Below, piece by piece: positions 1-9,002 of a DNA stretch of 64,000 nt (positions are counted from its first letter, which is position 1; each line of letters opens with the position of its first letter). A program made the position numbers and the translations under genes. The notes under the pieces were generated by a model. It searched no databases, was not told where the DNA came from, and saw nothing but the letters and a program-made list of their open reading frames with translations. Source of the DNA: Microbacterium sp. JZ31 (GTDB lineage Bacteria; Actinomycetota; Actinomycetes; Actinomycetales; Microbacteriaceae). The stretch spans positions 1,922,001-1,986,000 of the forward strand of contig NZ_CP017661.1 in NCBI RefSeq assembly GCF_016805985.1, written 5' to 3'.

Positions 1-1
1 G

Positions 2-286
2 CTGCTGGCCACGCACGGCGACCTCACCCGGATCCGCGCGGCCGCGGAGGCCGGCGAGGGCATGTCGGCCGGTGTGCGCACGAAGTTCGCCGCCGCGGCC
101 GACTACCTCGACGTCGCACCGAAGGTCGTCGCGGTCGCGACCGACCTCGATCTCGGCGACTTCGACACCACGCTTCCCCGCCCCGACGAGGACGCGACCG
201 CGCGCGCGATGGACTTCGCCGGACGCTGGAGCCTCAACACGTCGATGGAGCGGGTGCTCGCCGCCCTCGCGGCCCCGCGCGCGTAA
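2..286 (+). CDS. 5'-3' exonuclease, C-terminal part (runs off window start)
   Basis: Only the last 94 codons are present; the reading frame is open from base 2 to a TAA at 284-286. The piece reads as the end of the helix-hairpin-helix and C-terminal helical region of a DNA polymerase I-type 5'-3' exonuclease. It has the pattern HGDL-R-A--AGEGM-VR-K followed by a DYL-VAP-VV-V-DLDL block and a closing LNTSMERVLAAL helix. Such free-standing exonucleases are common in Microbacteriaceae and act on flaps and RNA primers. The catalytic acidic residues lie in the missing N-terminal part. The assignment rests on the C-terminal pattern alone. Confidence 0.65.
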   Translation: MLATHGDLTRIRAAAEAGEGMSAGVRTKFAAAADYLDVAPKVVAVATDLDLGDFDTTLPRPDEDATARAMDFAGRWSLNTSMERVLAALAAPRA

Positions 287-314
287 CGCCGGGCCGAGAC
301 GCGGCGACGAGCCC

Positions 315-333
315 GCGCCGCCTTCAGCGGCGC
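315..333. terminator. short hairpin between convergent exonuclease and MFS genes
   Basis: GCGCCGC (315-321), a 5-nt loop and GCGGCGC (327-333) form a perfect 7-bp stem that overlaps the stop codon of the minus-strand transporter. It sits 29 bp after the exonuclease stop. There is no T tract, so terminator function is inferred from position only. Confidence 0.35.
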
Positions 334-1541
334 ACGCGGGACACGGCGCTGAGCAGGCAGACCGAGAAGCCCACCGTCAGAGCGACGACGACCGACAGCG
401 GTACGCTCCACGCCCCGGTCGCGTCGTGCAGCGCGCCGATCAGCGGCGCGCTCGCGGCCCCGGCGACGTACGCTCCGCCCTGCACCACCGCCGACATCGT
501 GGCGGTCTCGGCCGCCGATCGCGACACCCCCACCATCACGGTGAAGATCACCACGAAGCCGCCCGAGTGCGCGATGCCGCCGAGGACGATCCAGAGCACG
601 AACAGCTCCGGCGCCAGAAGCATGCCGCCCGCGAAGCTCAGCCAGCACACCGCGATCAGCACCGCCGGCACCGCCAGCGGCAGGCGCCGAGCGAGCACCG
701 GCACGACGAACGGCCCCACGATCGCGACGCCCTGGAAGAGCGAGGCGAGCGCGCCCGCGACCGCGACGTCCGCTCCGATGAGGTCGCCCAGGATGGCCGG
801 CAGCCACGTCGACATGCCGTAGTACGCGGCGGACTGGCAGCCGAAGGTCGCCAGCAGCAGCCACACGACCGGCTGCCGGAACGCTCCGCGCGGAGCCCCG
901 CCCACGACGACCGGGACGGTCGCGGTGGTCAGCGGCGTCTCCCCGACGGTCCGCTCGTCCCACGGCACCCCCGGCAGCCGATCGCGCCACAGGTGCAGCG
1001 CCCACAGCAGGATGCCCATCACGGTCAGGGCGATCCACAGCAGCAGCGCGAGCGACCAGCCGGTGACCTGCGCGATCGACGCCGTCGTCAGCGTGGTCAC
1101 CAGCGATCCCGCATTCAGCGCCGCCGTGTACGCCGCGGTGACGGTGGCGACGTGCCGCGGCGGAACGTCCCGCCCGATGATGACCGGGATCACGACGTTG
1201 CCGATCGTGATGCCCGCGCCGATCACGATCATCCCGACCAGCATCCAGCCGAAGCCGGGCAGCGCGCGGATGAGCGTTCCCGCGGCGACGGCGGCGAGGC
1301 AGGTCATCAGCGCGAGCTCGGCCCCGGCGCGCCGCACGATGAGCGCGGCGAACGGCGTCATCGCGGCGAACGTCAGCACCGGAAGCGTGGTCAGGAGCGA
1401 GGCCGTGGCGCCGTCGAGGGAGAAGTCCCGCGCGATCTCGCGCAGCACCGGCGTGACCGACAGGATGGGGCCGCGCAGGCTGAGCGCGGCGACGAGCACC
1501 CCGGCGATGACCAGCCAGGGGAACGCGCGGCGCGCCGTCAT
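324..1541 (-). CDS. MFS transporter, CynX/NimT family
   Basis: A 405-residue, strongly hydrophobic protein with about 12 membrane spans. It begins MTARRAFPW and has an early LSLRGPILSVTPVLREI segment typical of the CynX/NimT (cyanate/nitroimidazole) branch of the major facilitator superfamily. The substrate cannot be read from sequence; this branch exports small organic molecules or takes up cyanate. The start at 1541 is chosen because its ATG overlaps the TGA of the upstream PHP gene (ATGA), which implies translational coupling in a two-gene operon. The reading frame continues further upstream, but only as a shadow of that gene. Confidence 0.8.
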   Translation of the reverse strand: MTARRAFPWLVIAGVLVAALSLRGPILSVTPVLREIARDFSLDGATASLLTTLPVLTFAAMTPFAALIVRRAGAELALMTCLAAVAAGTLIRALPGFGWMLVGMIVIGAGITIGNVVIPVIIGRDVPPRHVATVTAAYTAALNAGSLVTTLTTASIAQVTGWSLALLLWIALTVMGILLWALHLWRDRLPGVPWDERTVGETPLTTATVPVVVGGAPRGAFRQPVVWLLLATFGCQSAAYYGMSTWLPAILGDLIGADVAVAGALASLFQGVAIVGPFVVPVLARRLPLAVPAVLIAVCWLSFAGGMLLAPELFVLWIVLGGIAHSGGFVVIFTVMVGVSRSAAETATMSAVVQGGAYVAGAASAPLIGALHDATGAWSVPLSVVVALTVGFSVCLLSAVSRVRR

Positions 1542-2530
1542 GCGCCCCACGCCCAGGCCCGCAGCTTGCCCAGCGGCCACGTCGTGATGATCCGCTCGGC
1601 CGGCACGCCGAGCCGCTCGGCGCGCTCGGCGCCGTAGTCCAGCAGCGAAAGCTGCCCCGGGGCGTGGGCGTCGCTGTCGATCGAGAAGAGGCATCCGATC
1701 TCGAGCGCGAGCAGGATCAGCTCGTCCGGCGGATCCTCTCGCTCGGGGCGGGAGTTGATCTCGACCGCGACGCCGTGCTCGGCGCACGCCTCGAACACGG
1801 CGCGCGGATCGAACTCCGACGGCGGGCGCGTGCCGCGCGATCCGGTGACCAGACGGCCCGTCACGTGGCCGAGCACCGTGACCCGCGGGTTCGAGACCGC
1901 GGCGACGAGGCGCCGCGTCATGGCGGGTGCCTCCATCCGCAGCTCGGAGTGCGCCGAGGCGACGACGATGTCGAGCTCGTCGAGCAGCTCGGGCTCCTGG
2001 TCGAGCCCGCCATCGCTCAGGATGTCCACCTCGATGCCGCTGAGCAGCGTGAACTCATCGGTCTGGAAGCCCGCGACCACCTCGAGTTGCTGCCGCAGTC
2101 GCTCGGGAGACAGCCCGCGCGCCACGCGCAGCCGCGGCGAGTGATCCGTCAGCGCGAGGTACTCGTGCCCGAGCCCGCGCGCCGCCGCCACCATCTGGTC
2201 GATCGGGGTCGTGCCGTCCGACCAGTCGCTGTGCGAGTGCAGATCGCCGCGCAGCAGGCCGCGCAGCTCCGACCGCTTCGCATCGCCCAGTCGCTCGCGC
2301 AGGTCGCGCAGGTAGTCGGGCACCTCGCCGGCAAGCGCCTGCTCGATCACCGCGAACGTGGAGGCGCCGATCCCCTTCGCGCGCCGCAGGCGCTCGGGGT
2401 CCCGCTGGGCCGCCGCGTCGAGCCCCGCGACCGTCGCGGCAGCCGTGCGGAACGCCTTGGCCTTGAACTTCGACGCGCGCTCGCGCTCGAGCAGGTAGGC
2501 GATCTCGTTCAGCGCCTCGATCGGATCCAT
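1538..2530 (-). CDS. PHP-domain protein with N-terminal helix-hairpin-helix (PolX-like phosphoesterase)
   Basis: A 330-residue protein. Residues 1-75 ([12 protein letters not shown], then [12 protein letters not shown] and [18 protein letters not shown]) match the helix-hairpin-helix domain found in front of PHP domains in PolX-like proteins. From about residue 98 a PHP metallophosphoesterase domain follows. It shows metal-ligand signatures [20 protein letters not shown], a central histidine in [15 protein letters not shown] and, near the end, IDSDAHAPG. No polymerase domain is present, so this is the free-standing form, probably acting on DNA ends or a small phosphoester. The start is ATG at 2530, 25 nt after trpD ends on the same strand. 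The stop overlaps the MFS start. Confidence 0.85.
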   Translation of the reverse strand: MDPIEALNEIAYLLERERASKFKAKAFRTAAATVAGLDAAAQRDPERLRRAKGIGASTFAVIEQALAGEVPDYLRDLRERLGDAKRSELRGLLRGDLHSHSDWSDGTTPIDQMVAAARGLGHEYLALTDHSPRLRVARGLSPERLRQQLEVVAGFQTDEFTLLSGIEVDILSDGGLDQEPELLDELDIVVASAHSELRMEAPAMTRRLVAAVSNPRVTVLGHVTGRLVTGSRGTRPPSEFDPRAVFEACAEHGVAVEINSRPEREDPPDELILLALEIGCLFSIDSDAHAPGQLSLLDYGAERAERLGVPAERIITTWPLGKLRAWAWGA

Positions 2531-2555
2531 CGCGCCCCCTCGCTCGGACCTCGGC

Positions 2556-3626
2556 TCAGGCCGAGGGCTGCACGCCGAGCGCCTGGGTCGCCGCGACCCA
2601 CTGCGCGAGCTTCTCGGTCGCACGCCCGTCGTCGACGGCCGCCGCGGCCTCGGTCAGCGCCTCCTGGAGGCGCTCGATCATGCCGCGATGCATCTGCGTC
2701 GGATCCTGCGACAGCCGGTACGCCACGATGCCGGCCGCGGCGTTGAGCAGCACGATGTCGCGCACCGCGCCGCGCTCGCCCGCGAGCGTGCGTCGCAGCA
2801 CGTCGGCGTTGTGCTCGGGCGATCCGCCCAGCAGGTCCTCGATCTGCGCCGTGGGCAGACCCACGTCGCGCGGATGGATGTCGAACTCGTGCACGTCTCC
2901 GCGCGAGATCTCCCAGATGCGGCTGTACCCGGTCGTCGTGAGCTCGTCGAGCCCGTCCTCGCCGCGGAACACCAGCGCGGTGGCGCCGCGCGTCCGGAAC
3001 ACGCCCGTGATGAGAGGCACGACATCGGGATTCGCGACGCCCACCGCATTCGCCTCGGCGCGCGCGGGATTCACGAGCGGACCGAGGAAGTTGAACACCG
3101 TGGGCACACCGAGCTCGGCGCGCGTCTGGCCGGCGTGGCGGAAGCCCGGGTGGAACGCCGCCGCCCAGGCGAACGTGATGCCCGCACGGTCGAGCACGCC
3201 CGCCACCGCCTCCGGAGGCAGCCGCAGGTCGATGCCCAGCGCGCTCAGCACATCCGACGATCCGGATTGCGAACTCGCCGCCTTGTTCCCGTGCTTGACG
3301 ACCGGCACGCCCGTGGCGGCGATCACGATGGACGCCGTCGACGAGATGTTCACGGTGCCGAAGCGGTCGCCGCCCGTGCCGACGATGTCGAGCACGTTGG
3401 GGTCGACGTCCAGCGGCACCGCGGCCTCGAGGATCGCATCGCGGAAGCCGATGATCTCCTCGACCGACTCGCCCTTCGCGCGCAGCGCCAGCAGGAAGCC
3501 GGCCAGCTGCGCGGACGTGGCCTTGCCCTCCATGACCTGCCGCATGGCCCACGTCGCCTCCGACACGCTGAGGTTCGCGCGGGAGAGAACGGTCGTCAGC
3601 ACATCCGGCCAGGTCGGTTCCGCCAT
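2556..3626 (-). CDS. trpD: anthranilate phosphoribosyltransferase
   Basis: A 356-residue protein of normal family length. TrpD joins anthranilate to PRPP, the second committed step of tryptophan synthesis, in the cytosol. The PRPP loop GTGGD is at residues 83-87, followed by the TVNIS-STA segment. The anthranilate/Mg region [15 protein letters not shown] is at 111-125, and a conserved [10 protein letters not shown] occurs near 180. The gene stands alone with no other trp genes nearby and is divergent from ctaE. The same trpD/ctaE pairing exists in Mycobacterium tuberculosis (Rv2192c/Rv2193), which supports the call and shows that the neighbourhood is old. Confidence 0.95.
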   Translation of the reverse strand: MAEPTWPDVLTTVLSRANLSVSEATWAMRQVMEGKATSAQLAGFLLALRAKGESVEEIIGFRDAILEAAVPLDVDPNVLDIVGTGGDRFGTVNISSTASIVIAATGVPVVKHGNKAASSQSGSSDVLSALGIDLRLPPEAVAGVLDRAGITFAWAAAFHPGFRHAGQTRAELGVPTVFNFLGPLVNPARAEANAVGVANPDVVPLITGVFRTRGATALVFRGEDGLDELTTTGYSRIWEISRGDVHEFDIHPRDVGLPTAQIEDLLGGSPEHNADVLRRTLAGERGAVRDIVLLNAAAGIVAYRLSQDPTQMHRGMIERLQEALTEAAAAVDDGRATEKLAQWVAATQALGVQPSA

Positions 3627-3699
3627 ACGAGCGATCCTAGTCAGGCGAATTCACGGCGATCTCACGCGTGCGCCCCAGCCCCCGCAGAGCCCAAACAAT

Positions 3700-3750
3700 T
3701 TCGACGCAACGTCGAAGTTGCCAAACACAGCGTGCGGGATCGGCAATAAT
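3700..3750 (+). promoter_or_regulatory. candidate control region for ctaE-qcrCAB: TTCGAC palindrome and leaderless -10
   Basis: In the 130-bp divergent gap, TTCGAC (3700-3705), 5 nt and GTCGAA (3711-3716) form a perfect inverted repeat. The overlapping CAACGTCGAAGTTG (3707-3720) is itself a 12/14 palindrome. AATAAT at 3745-3750 lies 6 nt before the GTG start, the spacing expected for a leaderless actinobacterial -10. TTGCCA (3718-3723) is a poor, over-spaced -35. The regulator is unknown; compare the direct repeats upstream of ctaC. Confidence 0.4.
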
Positions 3751-3756
3751 GGACGG

Positions 3757-4386
3757 GTGACTGCACCAGCAACGTTCGCCCCGGCACCCAGAACTGTCAA
3801 GCGACCCGACCCTGTCGCCGTCGGCACGATCGTCTGGCTCGGCAGTGAGGTCATGTTCTTCGCGGGCCTCTTCGCGATCTACTTCACGCTCCGCAGCACC
3901 TCCCCGGAGCTGTGGGCTTCCCGCACCGAGCTGCTGAACGTCCCGTTCGCGCTCGTCAACACGATCATCCTGGTGCTGTCGAGTGTGACCTGCCAGATGG
4001 GCGTCTTCGCGGCCGAGGGCCTCAAGTTCAAGAGCCCCCTGATGCAGAGGCTCATCGGCTGGGGCGTCGTGCCGTGGTTCTGGGTCTCGTTCGCGCTGGG
4101 CGCGTTCTTCGTCTCGGGCCAGGTGTGGGAGTACGCGACCCTCGTCGCCGAGGGCATGCCGATCAGCGCCGACTCCTACGCGTCCGCGTTCTACCTCACG
4201 ACGGGCTTCCACGCCCTGCACGTGACGGGTGGACTGGTCGCGTTCCTGCTGACCATCGGCCGTTTCTACGCAGTCAAGCGCGCCCGTCACAAGGAGGCCG
4301 TCACCGCCATCGTCGTGTCGTACTACTGGCACTTCGTCGATGTCGTGTGGATCGCGCTGTTCCTCGTCATCTACTTCCTCAAGTAA
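3757..4386 (+). CDS. ctaE: cytochrome c oxidase subunit III
   Basis: A 209-residue, five-span membrane protein, the short actinobacterial form of aa3 oxidase subunit III. It supports the oxygen-reducing core without carrying redox centres. It has [20 protein letters not shown] near the N-terminus, the conserved [13 protein letters not shown] segment and the closing [11 protein letters not shown] block. The start is GTG at 3757, in frame and just after the MTB-like leader position; the upstream ATG at 3749 is out of frame. It is followed after 21 nt by qcrC, so oxidase subunit III is co-transcribed with the bc1 complex, the standard actinobacterial arrangement. Confidence 0.95.
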   Translation: MTAPATFAPAPRTVKRPDPVAVGTIVWLGSEVMFFAGLFAIYFTLRSTSPELWASRTELLNVPFALVNTIILVLSSVTCQMGVFAAEGLKFKSPLMQRLIGWGVVPWFWVSFALGAFFVSGQVWEYATLVAEGMPISADSYASAFYLTTGFHALHVTGGLVAFLLTIGRFYAVKRARHKEAVTAIVVSYYWHFVDVVWIALFLVIYFLK

Positions 4387-4407
4387 GAGCGGAGCTACAT
4401 CACCCTT

Positions 4408-5208
4408 ATGGCACGAGAGAAGAAGCGCCGCTCGAACGGCCGCCGGTCTCCCCTGGCAGCCGCCGCCCTCATCGGCATCGGCCTCATCATCAGCGGCGGC
4501 ATCTACGCCGGCGCGTCCGCCGCGGTCGCCGCGACGAGCGAGACGACCGCCCACACGGCCCTGACGGCCGACGACGGCGAGAAGCTGTTCCAGGCCAACT
4601 GCGCCACCTGCCACGGCCTCGATCTGCAGGGGACCGAGAACGGCCCGTCGCTGTACGGCGTCGGCGCCCTCGCGGTCGAGTTCCAGGTCTCCACGGGACG
4701 CATGCCCATGCAGCGCCAGGACGTCCAGGCGCCGCAGAAGCCCGTGCAGTTCACGGAGGAGCAGATCCTCGCGATGGCGGACTACGTCCAGTCCGTCGCG
4801 CCGGGTCCGGACTTCCCCGACGAGCACGTGCTCGACGGCGAGGGCGACGTGTCGCGCGGCGCCGAGCTGTTCCGCATCAACTGCGCCATGTGCCACAACG
4901 TGGCCGCGGCCGGCGGTGCCCTGACCGAGGGCAAGTACGCGCCGGACATCATGGACACCAGCGCGCTGCACATGTACGCCGCGATGGTCACCGGCCCGCA
5001 GAACATGCCGGTGTTCAGCGACATGAACCTCACGGAAGAGGACAAGCGCGACATCATCTCCGCCCTGCTCTACCAGCAGAACGAGCCGGCGCCCGGCGGA
5101 TTCACCATCGGCTCGCTCGGCCCCGTGTCGGAGGGTCTGTTCGTGTGGATCTTCGGCATCGGCGCGCTGATCGCGATCACCGTGTGGATCACGGCGAAGT
5201 CCAACTGA
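4408..5208 (+). CDS. qcrC: cytochrome bc1 complex diheme cytochrome c subunit
   Basis: A 266-residue membrane-anchored diheme cytochrome c. It passes electrons from the bc1 complex directly to the aa3 oxidase, replacing a soluble cytochrome c. An N-terminal anchor spans about residues 16-37. Heme motifs CATCH (65-69) and CAMCH (159-163) each sit in a cytochrome c fold with a downstream Met ligand region. A C-terminal span covers about residues 243-262. GGAG lies 13 nt before the ATG, a rather distant ribosome site. It is the second gene of ctaE-qcrC-qcrA-qcrB. Confidence 0.96.
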   Translation: MAREKKRRSNGRRSPLAAAALIGIGLIISGGIYAGASAAVAATSETTAHTALTADDGEKLFQANCATCHGLDLQGTENGPSLYGVGALAVEFQVSTGRMPMQRQDVQAPQKPVQFTEEQILAMADYVQSVAPGPDFPDEHVLDGEGDVSRGAELFRINCAMCHNVAAAGGALTEGKYAPDIMDTSALHMYAAMVTGPQNMPVFSDMNLTEEDKRDIISALLYQQNEPAPGGFTIGSLGPVSEGLFVWIFGIGALIAITVWITAKSN

Positions 5209-5213
5209 GCCTT

Positions 5214-5251
5214 GGCGAACTGATCCCGGCGAACTGAGCATGGCGAACGAA
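5214..5251 (+). repeat. 14-bp tandem repeat at the qcrC/qcrA junction
   Basis: GGCGAACTGA occurs at 5214-5223 and 5228-5237, and as GGCGAACGAA at 5242-5251, with an exact 14-bp period. Each copy is preceded by four varying bases. Two copies give the string TGGCGAAC after a possible start codon (TTG at 5212, ATG at 5240). The first of these is a three-codon reading frame ending in TGA. It looks like slippage duplication around an initiation region. Confidence 0.6.
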
Positions 5252-5272
5252 GAAGACGTGACGAGGAGCACC

Positions 5273-6346
5273 ATGGCGCACGAGAGCGACGCGCACGAGG
5301 TGGAGACCTACAAGCCCTCCCCCGGCCTGGCCGTGTCGGTTGCCGATCCGGTGCAGAACCCCGGTCTGCCTCCGCACCGGGCGCGCATCACCGACAAGGA
5401 CCCGAAGGCCAACCGCGCGGCCGACCGCACGGTGTACACGCTGTTCTACCTGTCGGTGGCGGCGAGCATCTGGGCTGTCGCGGCCTACATGCTGTTCCCG
5501 ATCGAGGACGGCTCGCTCGCCTCGATCCGCAGCAACAACCTCTGGATCGGCCTCGGCATCGCCGCCGCACTGCTCGCGATCGGCGTGGGCGCCATCCACT
5601 GGTCCAAGGCGCTGATGAGCGACAAGGAGTACGTCGAGGACCGCCACTCCACGCGTGGCACCGAGGAGACGCGCGCCGCGGCTGTCGAGAGCTTCCGCCT
5701 GGGCAACGAGGAGTCCGGCTTCGGACGTCGCAAGATGATCCGCAACTCGCTGATCGCAGCCGTCGCGGCCTCGGTCATCCCGGGCATCGCGCTGTTCCGC
5801 GGGCTCGCGCCGCACTCCACGCCGAACGACCCCACGGCCGGCGACCCCGTCGCGCTGCTGAATCACACCATGTGGAAGGAGGGCGAGCGCCTCGTGCGCG
5901 ACCCCAACGGCCTTCCCATCAAGGCGTCGGATGTCACCCTCGGATCCGCCGTGCACGTGATCCCCGAGAGCCTGACCGACCTCGGGCACAGCGACGGCTA
6001 CCTCGAGGAGAAGGCCAAGGCCATCGTCCTGCTCATGCGTCTGCTCCCCGAGCAGCTCAAGGAGGAGGAGGACAAGAAGTCCTGGTCGTACGACGGCATC
6101 GTCGCCTACTCCAAGGTCTGCACGCACGTCGGCTGCCCCGTCGCGCTGTACGAGCAGCAGACCCACCACCTGCTGTGCCCGTGCCACCAGTCGCAGTTCG
6201 ACGTCACCGAGCACGCCAAGGTCATCTTCGGCCCCGCGGCACGTCCGCTGCCGCAGCTGCCCATCGCCGTCGATGACGAGGGTTACCTCATCGCGCAGAG
6301 CGACTTCCACGAACCTGTCGGCCCGAGCTTCTGGGAGCGTCATTGA
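5273..6346 (+). CDS. qcrA: cytochrome bc1 complex Rieske iron-sulfur subunit
   Basis: A 357-residue protein with the actinobacterial three-span layout (about 52-72, 89-110, 158-175) and a C-terminal Rieske domain. The 2Fe-2S ligands are in CTHVGC (283-288) and CPCHQSQFD (302-310). It accepts electrons from menaquinol at QcrB and hands them to QcrC. I chose ATG 5273 because AGGAG (5264-5268) lies just before it and the product then begins MAHESD, as in relatives. An in-frame ATG at 5240 (MANEED) would add 11 residues but has no clear ribosome site and lies within a 14-bp repeat. The stop overlaps the qcrB start by one base. Confidence 0.95.
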   Translation: MAHESDAHEVETYKPSPGLAVSVADPVQNPGLPPHRARITDKDPKANRAADRTVYTLFYLSVAASIWAVAAYMLFPIEDGSLASIRSNNLWIGLGIAAALLAIGVGAIHWSKALMSDKEYVEDRHSTRGTEETRAAAVESFRLGNEESGFGRRKMIRNSLIAAVAASVIPGIALFRGLAPHSTPNDPTAGDPVALLNHTMWKEGERLVRDPNGLPIKASDVTLGSAVHVIPESLTDLGHSDGYLEEKAKAIVLLMRLLPEQLKEEEDKKSWSYDGIVAYSKVCTHVGCPVALYEQQTHHLLCPCHQSQFDVTEHAKVIFGPAARPLPQLPIAVDDEGYLIAQSDFHEPVGPSFWERH

Positions 6347-8022
6347 TGAGCACCACCAACGTCACTGAGAAGCCCCAGGCACCGCTCGGCGGCAAGTTCG
6401 TCGGCGCCGCCGCGAACTACATCGACGAGCGCACGAGCATCTCGGGCTTCGTCAAGGCACTCGCCCGCAAGGTCTTCCCCGACCACTGGTCGTTCATGCT
6501 CGGCGAGATCGCGCTGTGGGCGTTCGTCGTCGTGCTGATCTCCGGCACGTTCCTGACGTTCTTCTTCCAGGCGTCGATGGCGGAGACGCACTACACGGGC
6601 GCTTACGAGCCCATGCGCGGCATCGCGATGTCGTCTGCCCTCGAGTCGACGCTGCGCATCTCCTTCGACGTGCGCGGCGGTCTGCTCGTCCGTCAGATCC
6701 ACCACTGGGCGGCCCTGGTGTTCATCGCCGGCATCGGCGTGCACATGCTGCGCGTGTTCTTCACGGGCGCGTTCCGCAAGCCGCGCGAGCTCAACTGGGT
6801 GATCGGCTTCGTGCTGTTCATCCTGGCCCTGGCCGAGGGCTTCACGGGCTACTCGCTCCCCGACGACCTGCTGTCCGGCAACGGTCTGCGCATCATCGAC
6901 GGCATGATCAAGGGTCTGCCGATCATCGGCACCTGGACGTCGTTCCTGCTGTTCGGCGGCGAGTTCCCCGGCACCGCGATCGTCGGCCGCCTGTACACGC
7001 TGCACATCCTGATCCTGCCGCTGCTGGTCATCGGCCTGATCGCGGTGCACCTGCTGCTCATGATCGTGAACAAGCACACGCAGTTCGCCGGCCCCGGCCG
7101 CACGAACGGCAACGTGGTCGGCTACCCGATGATGCCGGTGTACATGGCCAAGATGGGCGGCTTCCTGTTCCTCGTGTTCGGCGTCATCGTGCTGATCGCC
7201 TCGCTCGTGCAGATCAACCCGATCTGGGCCTACGGTCCGTACGACCCCTCCCCGGTGTCGGCGGGTACGCAGCCCGACTGGTACATCGGCTTCGCCGACG
7301 GCGCCCTGCGCCTGGCGCCGTCGAACTGGGACATCCAGCTGGGCAACTTCACCCTGTCGATGGGCATCCTCGCCCCGGTCGCCGTGCTCGGCCTGTTCAT
7401 CGTGCTGGTGGCGGTGTACCCGTTCATCGAGGCATGGGTCACGGGTGACAAGCGCGAGCACCACATCGCGCAGCGTCCGCGCAACGCCGCGACCCGCACC
7501 GCGATCGGCGCCGCCGGTGTCGTGTTCTACGCGGTCCTGTGGGCTGCCGCGTCGTCCGACATCATCGCGACCCACTTCATGCTGACCATGGAGGGCGTGA
7601 TCCACTTCCTGCAGGTCTCGCTGTTCGTGATGCCGGTCATCGTGTACTTCTTCACCAAGCGCGTCTGCCTCGCGCTGCAGAAGAAGGACCGTGAGATCGC
7701 GCTGCACGGCTACGAGTCCGGTCGCATCGTGCGCATGCCCGGTGGCGAGTACCGCGAGGTGCACCGCCCGGTCAACGAGTACGAGCGTTGGAAGCTCGTC
7801 GACGTCGAGAGCTACGCTCCCCTCGTCGTGCGCCCGAACAATCAGGGCAAGATCCCCCTCAGCGAGAAGCTCCGGGCCGGATTCTCGCGCTGGTTCTTCG
7901 AGGACCGCCTCGCTCCGCTCACGCAGTCGGAGCTGGACGCGGCCGTCGACCACCAGCAGCACGCGCTGCACGAGTACGGCCCGAGCCCCCGCGAGCTCGA
8001 GTCGAGCCACGACAAGCACTGA
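6346..8022 (+). CDS. qcrB: cytochrome bc1 complex cytochrome b subunit
   Basis: A 558-residue cytochrome b holding the two b hemes and both menaquinone sites. Heme histidine pairs are visible in IHHWAAL--GIGVHMLRVF and in LYTLHILILP--LIAVHLL. The Qo-site motif appears as PDWY in QPDWYIGF, the actinobacterial variant of PEWY. A C-terminal extension of about 110 residues after the last span is typical of the phylum. The start is ATG 6346, sharing one base with the qcrA stop (TGATG). A strong hairpin follows the stop, so this is the last gene of the ctaE-qcrCAB operon. Confidence 0.96.
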   Translation: MSTTNVTEKPQAPLGGKFVGAAANYIDERTSISGFVKALARKVFPDHWSFMLGEIALWAFVVVLISGTFLTFFFQASMAETHYTGAYEPMRGIAMSSALESTLRISFDVRGGLLVRQIHHWAALVFIAGIGVHMLRVFFTGAFRKPRELNWVIGFVLFILALAEGFTGYSLPDDLLSGNGLRIIDGMIKGLPIIGTWTSFLLFGGEFPGTAIVGRLYTLHILILPLLVIGLIAVHLLLMIVNKHTQFAGPGRTNGNVVGYPMMPVYMAKMGGFLFLVFGVIVLIASLVQINPIWAYGPYDPSPVSAGTQPDWYIGFADGALRLAPSNWDIQLGNFTLSMGILAPVAVLGLFIVLVAVYPFIEAWVTGDKREHHIAQRPRNAATRTAIGAAGVVFYAVLWAAASSDIIATHFMLTMEGVIHFLQVSLFVMPVIVYFFTKRVCLALQKKDREIALHGYESGRIVRMPGGEYREVHRPVNEYERWKLVDVESYAPLVVRPNNQGKIPLSEKLRAGFSRWFFEDRLAPLTQSELDAAVDHQQHALHEYGPSPRELESSHDKH

Positions 8023-8034
8023 TCTGCTTCACAA

Positions 8035-8060
8035 TGCCCCCGGTCTTCGGACCGGGGGCA
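8035..8060 (+). terminator. terminator of the ctaE-qcrCAB operon
   Basis: An 11-bp perfect stem, TGCCCCCGGTC / GACCGGGGGCA, with a stable TTCG tetraloop. It starts 12 nt after the qcrB stop. The following sequence is only mildly T-rich. Confidence 0.85.
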
Positions 8061-8144
8061 CCGTCGTTTCTCGGGGCGCCGCTTCGACGTCCGGGTACAG
8101 GCTGGATGTGCAGCGAGGCACGCAAAGAGAAAGCCGAGCCTGCA

Positions 8145-8999
8145 TCAGGCCCGCGCAGCCTGCATGCGTCCGAGCGCCCGGTAGCCGTGGAGCGCCGATT
8201 GGATCCGTTCGAGGTGGAACAGGGCGTCCTCCGCGAGGGCACGATATGTGCCGTAACCGCGAGCCGCGAGCGCCTGATCGCGGCGCCGATCCTCCCGCTG
8301 CGCCTCCCAGCTCGCGTGGTGCGCCTTGCTGTCGCACTCGACGACGAGCCAGCCGTCGAGCAGCAGGTCCACTCGCCCCACGCCCGGGATCCACTTCTGC
8401 ACTTCGACGCGGAAGCCGAGCCGGATCGCGAGCAGGCGCACGATCGTCTCGGTGCCCGACTCCGCGCGCCCGTCGACGAGACGCCGCAGCACTTTCTTGC
8501 GCGCCGGAACCGCTCCGAAGAGCCGGGCCAAGTCGGTCTGCCGGATCAAGCCGAGATGCAGTGCGGAGTCCACGGCCGCAACGAAATCCACGTCCTCGAG
8601 GCACCCGCACGCATGGACGAGCGCGTCAAGCGTGCTCACCGCACACAGCTGCGTCGGGGCCGGCGCGATCAGCGTGCGCCAGTGCAGCGCTCCCCCGTCC
8701 GGTGCCGCCGTGCGCGACGCCGTTCGCGGAACGTGCACGTGCACGCCGTCTGGAGCTTCGCGTACGAAGACGCCCCGTCTGGCAAGCAGCGAGACGCACG
8801 TCAGACGGCCCGACAGCGCGGCTGCGATCGCCACGTCCGGATGCGCATCGCGCCGCACATACCGACCCGGACGCACGCGGATCAGCCCGCCGTCACCGAC
8901 CGCTCGCGCGATGTCGTGCTTCGACATCCCAGACGTCCGTAGCTGCGCGGTCGTCCACATCCATAGCTGCGCGTCACCCTGACTCATCATCGGCTTCAT
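8145..8999 (-). CDS. AbiEi-like N-terminal domain plus DUF559/Vsr-like nuclease-fold protein
   Basis: About 284 residues. The N-terminus (TTAQLRTSGMSKHDIARAVGDGG then IRVRPGRYV) matches the winged-helix AbiEi-type antitoxin N-terminal domain. The C-terminus has the DUF559 pattern PGVGRVDLLLDGWLVVECDSKAHH followed by DRRRDQALAARGYGTYR, a Vsr/restriction-endonuclease-like fold with Asp and Glu/Asp in the expected positions. This architecture is common and often solitary in Microbacteriaceae; function is not established, and no toxin partner is adjacent. The start is uncertain: GTG 9002, ATG 8999, 8990 and 8987 are all in frame, none with a strong ribosome site. It interrupts the respiratory region and may be an insertion. 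Confidence 0.7.
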   Translation of the reverse strand: MKPMMSQGDAQLWMWTTAQLRTSGMSKHDIARAVGDGGLIRVRPGRYVRRDAHPDVAIAAALSGRLTCVSLLARRGVFVREAPDGVHVHVPRTASRTAAPDGGALHWRTLIAPAPTQLCAVSTLDALVHACGCLEDVDFVAAVDSALHLGLIRQTDLARLFGAVPARKKVLRRLVDGRAESGTETIVRLLAIRLGFRVEVQKWIPGVGRVDLLLDGWLVVECDSKAHHASWEAQREDRRRDQALAARGYGTYRALAEDALFHLERIQSALHGYRALGRMQAARA

Positions 9000-9002
9000 C
9001 AC

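Noticed and set aside
8145..8999. Toxin-antitoxin pair
   Set aside because: The N-terminal domain is AbiEi-like but there is no AbiEii-type toxin gene next to it; the C-terminus is DUF559 nuclease-like.
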